From assembly GCA_904398675.1 (NCBI GenBank), contig CAJFPI010000140.1, positions 1 to 14,772 of the forward strand: a DNA stretch of 14,772 bases, read 5' to 3'. A program made the position numbers and the translations under genes. This stretch comes from an uncultured Oscillospiraceae bacterium. GTDB lineage: Bacteria > Bacillota > Clostridia > Oscillospirales > Oscillospiraceae. Position 1 is the first letter of the stretch. Every line of letters starts with the position of its first letter. A model generated the notes under the pieces. It was not told the origin of the DNA and ran no database searches. It worked only from the letters and a program-made list of their open reading frames with translations. Positions 1 to 6,130 of the stretch are shown here, piece after piece.

Positions 1-2299
1 CCCCCTGGCTGAGCTGCAGGAGGTCCGCCGTGGCAGCGCCCGCGACGGGGGCAGAGTAGCCCCGGTCCGGCGCAGGGCGCCGGGGCGCGCGGCGCACCGG
101 CGTCTCCCGGATATTCACCCGCTCCTCCCGGAGGCTGGATCCGAAACTGTCCTCCCCATAGCCGGCGGCGCTGCGCGGCTCCGCCTTCCCCTGCCAGATG
201 CTGTTTTCTGCAGGGATCTCCTCCAGGAACCGGGAGGGCAGGTTGCTGGTGGTGCGGCCGAAGAGCATGCGCTGCCGGGCATTTGTCAGGGTCAGGCGCT
301 CCTTGGCCCGGGTCATGGCCACATAGCACAGCCGCCGCTCCTCCTCCAGCTCCTCGCTCTCGCCGATGGCCCGCATGCCGGGGAAGATCCCCTCCTCCAG
401 GCCCACCACATAGACGCAGGGGAACTCCAGTCCCTTGGCGCTGTGCATGGTCATGAGGGTCACGGCGTTGTCCTTGTCCTCCACCCCGTCCAGGTCGGTG
501 TACAGGGCCACCTGGTCCAAAAATCCGGCCAGGGACGGGTCCTCCGGCTCGCTCTCCAGGTAGCCCAGGATGCTGGAGCGCAGCTCCTGGATGTTCTCCA
601 GCCGTCCCCGGCTCTCCATGTCCCCCTTCTGCAGAAGGGCCATGGTGTAGCCCGAGCGCTCGCACACCAGATCATAGAAGTCCGGCAGAGGCATGTCCTC
701 CGCCTGGGCGCGCAGCTCCTCCAGCATGCGGTGAAACTCCATCAGTTTCCCTGCCGAGCGCTTGAGATCGATGTAGCTCTCCGCCTCCCGCAGCACCTCG
801 TACATGGGAATGCCCTGCTCCGCGGCCAGCTGGGCGATCCTGTCGATGGTGGTGGGACCGATGCCCCGGGCGGGGGTGTTGATGATGCGCCGCAGGCGCA
901 GATCGTCGGCGCTGTTGTTGATGATGCAGAGATAGGACAGCATGTCCTTGACCTCGGCGCGGTCGAAGAACTTCATGCCCCCCACCACCTTGTAGGGGAT
1001 GCTGTTGCGCTTGAAGGCCATCTCCAGGGCGTTGGACTGGGCGTTCATCCTATAGAGCACCGCGTCGCTCTTCCAGTCCCCTGTGCGGCTGTAGTCAGCC
1101 AGGATCTGTCCGGCCACATACTGGGCCTCGTCGCTCTCGCTGAAGGTGGTCTTGATCCGCACCTTTTCCCCCGCACCGTTCTCCGTCCAGAGGGTCTTGC
1201 CCTTCCGTCCGGTGTTGTTGCGGATCACCGCGTTGGCCGCATCCAGGATATTCTGGGTGGAGCGGTAGTTCTGCTCCAGGCGGATCACCCGGGCGTTTTT
1301 GTACCGGCTTTCAAAGCTGAGGATGTTCTCGATATTGGCCCCCCGGAACCGGTAGATGCTCTGGTCGTCGTCGCCCACCACGCAGATGTTCCCCCGCTCC
1401 CCGGTGAGAAGGCTGGCCAGCAGGTACTGCAGATGGTTGGTGTCCTGGTACTCGTCGATGAGGACGTAGCGGAATTTCCGCTGGTAATAGGCCCGCACCT
1501 CCTCGTTTTTCTGCAGCAGATGGACGGTGTGAAGGATGATGTCGTCAAAATCCAGGGCGTTGGCCTCTCTGAGGCGCTTGTCATAGGCGGCGTAGATCTT
1601 CCCCATCCGGCCCAGCCGCCAGTCGCCGGTGGACTGCATCCGCCGGGCAAATTCCTCCTGGGTCTCGTTTTGGTCCTTGCTGGAGCTGATATAGCCGAGC
1701 ACAGTCCGGGGCGGGAACTCCTTCTCCTCCAGCTTGAGGTCCTTGAGCACGTCTTTGATGACCCGCTTGCTGTCCTCGCTGTCGTAGATGGTAAAGGAGT
1801 TTGTGAACCCCTCCCCCAGATCCTCCAGGTTCCGCCGCAGGATGCGGACGCAGGCGCTGTGGAACGTGGCGGCCCAGATGTCGTTTGCCGCCGGGCCGCA
1901 GGTCCGCTCCAGCCGCTCCTTCAGCTCGCCGGCGGCCTTATTGGTAAAGGTGATGGCGATGACCTCCCAGGGCCGGGGCGGCTCCACCGCGCACAGCTGC
2001 CGGGCCCGCTGCCAGTCCTCCGGCGACGGTGTCTCCGGGAACTGCTCCAGAAAGCGGAGCTCCTCCTCCCCCGCCCAGCCGGGGACCTCTGCCGTGTCGC
2101 TGCCCCGGCCGAAGGTCAAAAGGTTGTCCACCCGGTTGATCAGCACCGTGGTCTTGCCGCTGCCCGCCCCCGCCAGCAGCAGCAGCGGCCCCTCCGTGGT
2201 CAGCACGGCCTCCCGCTGCCGGTCATTGAGGCCGGCATACCGCCGGGCAATCACCGCCCGGCGGGCCGCGGCGTACCTTGTGCGAAAATTCTCCTGCAT
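1..2299 (-). CDS. pcrA: ATP-dependent DNA helicase UvrD/PcrA (3' end outside window)
   Basis: Superfamily 1A 3'-5' DNA helicase, which unwinds DNA in nucleotide excision and mismatch repair and clears replication and recombination intermediates in the cytoplasm. The frame stays open for 766 codons to the window edge. All SF1 motifs are visible in order: Q motif LNDRQREAV (about residues 24-32), Walker A AGAGSGKTT (about 43-51), motif II LIDEYQDTN, motif III VGDDDQSIYRFRGAN, motif IV LEQNYRSTQNIL, motif V TMHSAKGLEFPCVYVVG and motif VI EEERRLCYVAMTRAKERL. The family is usually 720-780 residues, so only the end of the C-terminal tail should be missing. The visible tail after motif VI is the low-complexity, arginine-rich linker usual in PcrA. 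The ATG at 2299 is chosen because the Q motif follows closely and GAGGGA precedes it. It is divergent from ltaE. Identity as a UvrD/PcrA helicase is certain; calling it PcrA rather than another UvrD paralogue is inference. Confidence 0.95.
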   Translation of the reverse strand, partial: MQENFRTRYAAARRAVIARRYAGLNDRQREAVLTTEGPLLLLAGAGSGKTTVLINRVDNLLTFGRGSDTAEVPGWAGEEELRFLEQFPETPSPEDWQRARQLCAVEPPRPWEVIAITFTNKAAGELKERLERTCGPAANDIWAATFHSACVRILRRNLEDLGEGFTNSFTIYDSEDSKRVIKDVLKDLKLEEKEFPPRTVLGYISSSKDQNETQEEFARRMQSTGDWRLGRMGKIYAAYDKRLREANALDFDDIILHTVHLLQKNEEVRAYYQRKFRYVLIDEYQDTNHLQYLLASLLTGERGNICVVGDDDQSIYRFRGANIENILSFESRYKNARVIRLEQNYRSTQNILDAANAVIRNNTGRKGKTLWTENGAGEKVRIKTTFSESDEAQYVAGQILADYSRTGDWKSDAVLYRMNAQSNALEMAFKRNSIPYKVVGGMKFFDRAEVKDMLSYLCIINNSADDLRLRRIINTPARGIGPTTIDRIAQLAAEQGIPMYEVLREAESYIDLKRSAGKLMEFHRMLEELRAQAEDMPLPDFYDLVCERSGYTMALLQKGDMESRGRLENIQELRSSILGYLESEPEDPSLAGFLDQVALYTDLDGVEDKDNAVTLMTMHSAKGLEFPCVYVVGLEEGIFPGMRAIGESEELEEERRLCYVAMTRAKERLTLTNARQRMLFGRTTSNLPSRFLEEIPAENSIWQGKAEPRSAAGYGEDSFGSSLREERVNIRETPVRRAPRRPAPDRGYSAPVAGAATADLLQLSQG

Positions 2300-2338
2300 C
2301 TTGTCCCTCTTCCTTTGTCTCGTTGTGTCTATTCTTTA

Positions 2339-2361
2339 CTGCCGCACCCTATCGGCGGCAG
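2339..2361 (-). other. Small hairpin in the helicase mRNA leader
   Basis: Perfect 7-bp inverted repeat CTGCCGC/GCGGCAG (2339-2345 and 2355-2361) with a 9-nt loop, inside the predicted 5' leader of the helicase gene. No T-run follows it in the minus direction, so it is not an obvious terminator or attenuator. Function is unknown. Confidence 0.4.
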
Positions 2362-2373
2362 ATACCGTCCCCT

Positions 2374-2403
2374 ATTTTAATATAGATTCCCCCCTCGGGT
2401 CAA
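2374..2403 (-). promoter_or_regulatory. Probable sigma-A promoter of the helicase gene
   Basis: On the minus strand, TTGACC (2403-2398) is separated by 18 bp from TAAAAT (2379-2374). That places the transcript start near 2367 and leaves a leader of about 68 nt. The match is good by eye but untested. Confidence 0.5.
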
Positions 2404-2452
2404 GCGTCCTGCCGGACAGAAATCGACGGCTTTCCCGGGGCGCAGTTGTGCA

Positions 2453-2481
2453 TTTACAACCTGCGCCGCCCATGGTATGAT
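2453..2481 (+). promoter_or_regulatory. Sigma-A promoter of ltaE-nim operon
   Basis: TTTACA (2453-2458), a 17-bp spacer, then TATGAT (2476-2481) preceded by TG one base upstream (extended -10). Predicted start is near 2488, giving a leader of about 55 nt before the ltaE ATG. Both hexamers and the spacing fit a housekeeping promoter well. Confidence 0.65.
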
Positions 2482-2542
2482 AAGGAAAAGACCAACCTGC
2501 GGCCTTGCGCCGCCCTACCATGAAGAAAAGAGAGGTCACCTC

Positions 2543-3574
2543 ATGCTCCAGTTTCGCAACGACTACTCCGAGGGCGCCCATCCCAAGGTCCTGGACGCCC
2601 TGCTGTCCACCAACCTGCAGAAAACCCCCGGCTACGGCATCGATCCCTTCTGCGCCGCCGCAGCCAACACGATCCGCTCCCTGTGCGGCGCCCCCGGCGC
2701 CCAGGTCCACTTCCTGGTGGGGGGCACCCAGGTCAACAAGGTTGCCCTTGGGGCCTTTCTCCGGCCCTATGAGGCGGTAATCGCCCCGGAGACCGCCCAC
2801 ATCGCCACCCACGAGACCGGCGCCATCGAGCAGGACGGCCACGAGATCCTCACCGTCCCCGCTCCGGACGGAAAACTGACGCCGGCGGCGATCCAGCCCG
2901 TTCTGGATATCCATAACTCCGAGCACATGGTGCTGCCCCGGCTGGTCTATCTCTCCAACACCACCGAGGTGGGCACCGTCTACTCCAGGGCGGAACTGGC
3001 CGCCATCAGCCAGTTCTGCCGGGCAAACGACCTCCTGCTCTACTGCGACGGCGCCCGGCTGGGCTCAGCCATGACGGTGGAGGGGGCGGACACCACCTTC
3101 TCCGACTACGCCGCCCTCTGCGACGCCTTCACCATCGGCGGCACCAAAAACGGCCTGCTCTTCGGCGAGGCCCTGGTGGTGGTGAACCCAGCCCTGCAGC
3201 CCCACTTCCGCTATGCCATGAAACAGCAGGGGGCGATTTTAGCCAAGGGGCGGCTGCTGGGGGTGCAGTTCGCCGCCATTTTGCAGGACGATCTCTACTG
3301 CACCCTGGCCCGCCACGCCAACGCCATGGCAAAGCGGCTGCGGAACGGGCTCCAGGAGCTGGGCGTTCCCCTGGCCTATCCCTCCCCCTCCAACCAGGTG
3401 TTCCCTGTTTTGACCCGGGAGGCGGCCCACGCCCTGGAGAATATCTGCGCCTTTGAGGTGCAGCACGAGGTGGATGAGACGCACCGGTGCATCCGCCTGG
3501 TGACATCCTGGACCACGACGGCAGAGGAGGTAGACGCCCTGCTGTCCCATATCAAAGAGGAGGTACAGCGATGA
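2543..3574 (+). CDS. ltaE: Low-specificity L-threonine aldolase (PLP-dependent beta-eliminating lyase family)
   Basis: Fold-type I PLP enzyme that cleaves threonine or allo-threonine to glycine and acetaldehyde in the cytoplasm. The 343-residue length is normal for the family. Visible family features: the N-terminal FRNDYSEGAHP segment, GGTQVN at about 60-66 (phosphate-binding glycine loop), the histidine-rich ETAHIATHETGAIE stretch at about 83-96, YCDGARL at about 167-173 (PLP-ring aspartate and arginine) and GGTKNGL at about 199-205, where K202 is the expected Schiff-base lysine. The start at 2543 is chosen over an upstream ATG at 2477 because homology begins at once, AGAGGT lies a few bases before it, and 2477 falls inside the -10 element. 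The stop overlaps the next start as ATGA, so the two genes are translationally coupled. Substrate preference cannot be read from the sequence; other beta-eliminating lyases of the same fold are a less likely alternative. Confidence 0.9.
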   Translation: MLQFRNDYSEGAHPKVLDALLSTNLQKTPGYGIDPFCAAAANTIRSLCGAPGAQVHFLVGGTQVNKVALGAFLRPYEAVIAPETAHIATHETGAIEQDGHEILTVPAPDGKLTPAAIQPVLDIHNSEHMVLPRLVYLSNTTEVGTVYSRAELAAISQFCRANDLLLYCDGARLGSAMTVEGADTTFSDYAALCDAFTIGGTKNGLLFGEALVVVNPALQPHFRYAMKQQGAILAKGRLLGVQFAAILQDDLYCTLARHANAMAKRLRNGLQELGVPLAYPSPSNQVFPVLTREAAHALENICAFEVQHEVDETHRCIRLVTSWTTTAEEVDALLSHIKEEVQR

Positions 3575-4056
3575 AAATGCGAAGAGCGGACCGGGTCGTA
3601 ACGGACCCGGCAGAGATCCGGGGGATCGTCTCCCGCTGTAAAGTCTGTAGACTTGCTACGCAGGACGAGGAGGGGCTCTACCTTATTCCTCTCAGTTTCG
3701 GCGCGCGCTGGGAGGGGGACAAGCTGACGCTCTGTTTCCACAGCGCCGGCGAGGGCCGGAAAATCGCCGCCCTGCGCCGGGACCCCCGGGCGGCCTTTGA
3801 GATGGACTGCGACTGGCAGCTCACCGGCCAGGGGGATGTGGGCTGCTCCTACAGCTGCCTGTTCTCCTCCGTCACCGGCCGGGGAACCGTCCGTTTTCTG
3901 GAGATGGCGGCGGAGAAAACGGCAGCCCTGCAGACGATTATGCGCCAACAGACCGGAAAGGAATTTTGCTTTACAGATAAAATGGTGGAAAATGTGACGG
4001 TATTCACCCTGGAGGCGGAGGCCTGTACCGCCAAGGCCAACCGGCCCAGGGGCTGA
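3571..4056 (+). CDS. Pyridoxamine 5'-phosphate oxidase-related FMN-binding protein, NimA-like
   Basis: A 161-residue protein of the split-barrel flavin-binding fold. It opens with MKMRRADRVVTDPAEI, followed by a CKVCRLAT segment (about 23-30) and LYLIPLSFGARW (about 36-47). This is the arrangement seen in the NimA/nitroimidazole-resistance subgroup of PNPOx-like proteins. The FHSAGEGRKIAAL stretch (about 56-68) with H57 is the usual flavin-phosphate region. Such proteins reduce or sequester nitro compounds, or have unknown redox substrates; real nitroimidazole resistance cannot be inferred from family membership. The start at 3571 forms ATGA with the ltaE stop and has AGAGGAGG about 8 nt upstream, so it is coupled to ltaE. 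A terminator follows the stop. Confidence 0.85.
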   Translation: MKMRRADRVVTDPAEIRGIVSRCKVCRLATQDEEGLYLIPLSFGARWEGDKLTLCFHSAGEGRKIAALRRDPRAAFEMDCDWQLTGQGDVGCSYSCLFSSVTGRGTVRFLEMAAEKTAALQTIMRQQTGKEFCFTDKMVENVTVFTLEAEACTAKANRPRG

Positions 4057-4070
4057 GCTGCCCCTTACTG

Positions 4071-4122
4071 AAAAAAATAAGCCGCGGGGACATCCTGAGG
4101 ATGCCCCCGCGGCGGTTTTTTT
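4071..4122. terminator. Bidirectional rho-independent terminator
   Basis: Hairpin 4081-4113 has 15-base arms with a single A/C mismatch around a TGA loop. A 7-T run follows on the plus strand (4116-4122) and an A-rich run precedes it (4071-4077), which becomes a T-run on the minus strand. It can end the ltaE-nim transcript from the left and the VanY-type gene from the right. Confidence 0.92.
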
Positions 4123-4132
4123 AGGGCCAGGG

Positions 4133-5017
4133 CTAAGAAAGGCGCACTGTCACCACATAGCCGCCCCGGTGATCCTGGGAGATCACAGCGGACACCGTGT
4201 CTGCAGGCAGGGACAGCATCTCCCCGGCCTGCCGGGCGATGCGCCAGTCCCCGTACTGGTACCACCTCCCCTCCTCCAGCCCCTCCAGATACTGCTCCAG
4301 GGTCAGCCGGTTTTTCATGATGATCTCCCCGTGGGGCATGCCCACATAGCGCAGGTGCCACGGCTCGTAGCCGCAGCCTGTCTCCCCCGTCCCGTAGTAG
4401 GGGTAGCGGATGATAAAGCCAAACTGCCAGCAGCTGTCGTTGACATACTGCCCGGCCTCGCTTTTGAGAAAGCCCGCTCCGGCGTAGTAGGGCACATAGA
4501 CATCCAGAGCCAGGCCGGTCTCGTGCTCGCTCTGCCCCGGCAGCGCCGCAACGGCGCCGTTTTCCTCCCGTGTCTCCCCCTGCTCCTCCCGGCTGCGGTA
4601 GGCGCTCATGATATAGAGGGGCTGGCCAAACCGCTCCTCCACCGCCCGGGCCAGGGCCGGATAGGCCGCGGCGGCGGCAGGGTCCATCTGGAGCTGGGTA
4701 TCCGGATAGGTCACAAGCTCCGGAGAAAACGTCTCCGGCAGGGGGCAGTCTTCATTGACCAGCAGCAATGACTGGTCAAAAACCGCCCAGGGCTGCTGCC
4801 GCAGCTCCTCCAGCGTGTAGACCACCATGTCCTCCCCTGCCGCCTCCCAGGTCTCCAGCGGCGTCCCGGTTTCCAGATGGGTGATGGCGTCCACTGCCAC
4901 ATACCGCCAGTCCGGCCGGAGGCCCAGCAGGACAGCCGCGCCCAGCAGCAAAAGGCAGGTAACTGCCGCTGCGGTCAATCCTCCTTTTCCCATTCGTTTT
5001 TTCTTTTCATGTTTCAT
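4133..5017 (-). CDS. Membrane-anchored VanY-type D-alanyl-D-alanine carboxypeptidase (peptidase M15)
   Basis: Predicted zinc D,D-carboxypeptidase that removes the terminal D-Ala from peptidoglycan stem peptides outside the membrane. The 294 residues start with a basic cytoplasmic tail and a single hydrophobic segment (about 13-32). This is an uncleaved anchor or signal sequence. The M15 domain shows SAYRS (138-142), SEHETGLALDV (163-173; H165 and D172 as zinc ligands) and EPWH (218-221; catalytic E218 and zinc ligand H221), so the active site looks complete. AAGGAA lies just upstream of the ATG. It is divergent from a VanR-like response regulator, and the shared region holds repeated CTTAAG boxes, which suggests envelope-stress control. 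No vanH, ligase or vanX gene is nearby, so this is probably a housekeeping cell-wall gene and not a glycopeptide-resistance cluster. Confidence 0.9.
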   Translation of the reverse strand: MKHEKKKRMGKGGLTAAAVTCLLLLGAAVLLGLRPDWRYVAVDAITHLETGTPLETWEAAGEDMVVYTLEELRQQPWAVFDQSLLLVNEDCPLPETFSPELVTYPDTQLQMDPAAAAAYPALARAVEERFGQPLYIMSAYRSREEQGETREENGAVAALPGQSEHETGLALDVYVPYYAGAGFLKSEAGQYVNDSCWQFGFIIRYPYYGTGETGCGYEPWHLRYVGMPHGEIIMKNRLTLEQYLEGLEEGRWYQYGDWRIARQAGEMLSLPADTVSAVISQDHRGGYVVTVRLS

Positions 5018-5081
5018 TGGGTTCCTTCTTCTGTTCTGTCATTTTGAAAGGCAGGAGATCCCCTCCCCGCAGGATGGACAC

Positions 5082-5109
5082 AGTATAACACAAAAACTTT
5101 AAGAGCCAA
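5082..5109 (-). promoter_or_regulatory. Candidate promoter of the VanY-type gene
   Basis: On the minus strand, TATACT (5087-5082) lies 16 bp downstream of TTGGCT (5109-5104). The -10 is good and the -35 weak, as expected for an activated promoter. A palindromic TCTTAAGA box (5120-5127) lies about 10 bp upstream of the -35. Confidence 0.45.
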
Positions 5110-5119
5110 GGCGGAATTT

Positions 5120-5199
5120 TCTTAAGATTTCTTTTCCCCGGGTCTCACCCGCCCGGCCTTAAGAAAGTCTTAAACAATCCCCCTCTTTTTTCTTAAGAA
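5120..5199. promoter_or_regulatory. CTTAAG repeat cluster, candidate response-regulator operator
   Basis: Four copies of CTTAAG or a near match start at 5121, 5158, 5169 (CTTAAA) and 5192. The middle pair is 11 bp apart, one helical turn, as is usual for OmpR-family direct-repeat sites, and the last copy is 23 bp further on. The cluster lies between the divergent VanY-type and response-regulator promoters, so it could serve both. Binding by the adjacent regulator is inference. Confidence 0.5.
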
Positions 5200-5214
5200 C
5201 AGATGTGCTAGAAT
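5191..5214 (+). promoter_or_regulatory. Candidate promoter of the two-component operon (extended -10, weak -35)
   Basis: TAGAAT (5209-5214), preceded by TGC at 5206-5208, gives an extended -10. The position 17 bp upstream is only a T-run, with no recognisable -35; instead a CTTAAGA box occupies 5192-5198. This suggests a promoter that depends on, or is blocked by, a bound regulator. Expected start is near 5221, leaving a leader of about 20 nt. Confidence 0.5.
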
Positions 5215-5239
5215 AAGGGCGAAAGGCAGGGATCCCTCC

Positions 5240-5944
5240 ATGGCTAACATTTTAATCTGTGACGACGAGCGGGACATTGTCTCCGCGCTGAAGATCTACC
5301 TCTCCGCCGAGGGGTACACCCTCTTTGAGGCGTACACCGGGCAGGAGGCGCTGGAGATCGTGGGCCGTCAGGAGATCCATCTCATTTTGATGGATGTCAT
5401 GATGCCCCAGCTGGACGGCATCGCCGCCACGGCAAAGCTCCGGCAGTCGTCCAACATCCCCATCATCCTCCTCACCGCCAAGTCGGAGAGCTCCGACAAG
5501 GTGCTGGGGCTGAACGTGGGGGCGGACGACTACATCACAAAGCCCTTTGACCCGGTGGAGGTGGTGGCCCGTGTCCGCTCCCAACTGCGGCGGTACACCA
5601 TGCTGGGCGGGATGGAGCAAAAGCCCTCCCGCCTTGTCATCGGCGGCGTGGCGCTGGACGACGAGACCAAAACCGTCACCGTGGACGGGGACGCTGTGTC
5701 CCTGACGCCTATGGAGTACAACATCCTCCATCTGCTGATGCAGCATCCGGGCCGGGTCTACTCCTCCGCCCAGATCTACGGGCTGGTGTGGAATGAGACA
5801 GCCATGGGCTCGGAGAGCGCCGTAGCCGTCCACATCCGCCACCTGCGGGAGAAGATCGAGATCAACCCCTCGGAGCCCCGGTATCTGAAGGTGGTGTGGG
5901 GGCTGGGCTACAAGATGGAGGCGCCGGGGACAACAGCGCGCTGA
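5240..5944 (+). CDS. OmpR/PhoB-family response regulator (VanR-like)
   Basis: DNA-binding response regulator of 234 residues. The receiver domain spans about 3-115, with acidic residues D8/D9, phosphoacceptor D52 (LMDVMMPQLDG), T79 (LLTA) and K101 (YITKPFDP), all as expected for a functional receiver. The winged-helix effector domain spans about 133-228 and ends in the family signature VVWGLGYKME. AAGGCAGG lies about 9 nt before the ATG. The gene heads an operon with the kinase that follows and is divergent from a VanY-type carboxypeptidase, a pairing that suggests an envelope stimulus. CTTAAG repeats just upstream suggest autoregulation. The exact signal is unknown. Confidence 0.93.
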   Translation: MANILICDDERDIVSALKIYLSAEGYTLFEAYTGQEALEIVGRQEIHLILMDVMMPQLDGIAATAKLRQSSNIPIILLTAKSESSDKVLGLNVGADDYITKPFDPVEVVARVRSQLRRYTMLGGMEQKPSRLVIGGVALDDETKTVTVDGDAVSLTPMEYNILHLLMQHPGRVYSSAQIYGLVWNETAMGSESAVAVHIRHLREKIEINPSEPRYLKVVWGLGYKMEAPGTTAR

Positions 5945-5974
5945 GGATTGTCCGCGCGGGAAAGGAAACGCCCC

Positions 5975-6130
5975 ATGAGATGGAAACGCTGGTTTCTCGC
6001 CGCCCTCGCCCCTGCGGCCGCTCTGCTGTGGACGGCGCTGCGGGGCTGGACAGGCATCGCCGCCATCCCTCCCCTCCCGGGGAGCGGGACGGTGCGGGGC
6101 CGAAACGAAACAGAACAAGGAGGAATCCCC
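5975..6130 (+). other. In-frame extension upstream of the kinase: alternative start or fused small membrane peptide
   Basis: An ATG at 5975 with GGAAAGGA about 8 nt upstream opens a frame that runs without a stop into the kinase. It encodes about 52 residues: a basic start (MRWKRW), a hydrophobic segment (about 7-20) and a polar tail. The 22 bases before this ATG match those before the next gene's ATG (8027) at 19 positions, which argues that ribosomes may start here. A stronger AAGGAGG site then precedes ATG 6131. The region therefore encodes either an extended kinase N terminus with one more membrane segment, or a decayed or fused small protein. Confidence 0.45.

Noticed and set aside
443..2380. 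Long plus-strand open frame (about 645 codons) opposite the helicase gene
   Set aside because: The minus strand encodes a helicase with every SF1 motif intact. The opposite frame has biased, repetitive composition (Leu/Gly/His/Val-rich) typical of antisense frames in GC-rich genes, and no domain.
3571..4056. Metronidazole-resistance determinant (nim gene)
   Set aside because: Family resemblance alone does not show resistance. Many gut Clostridia carry NimA-like proteins as ordinary chromosomal genes, and no insertion sequence precedes this one.
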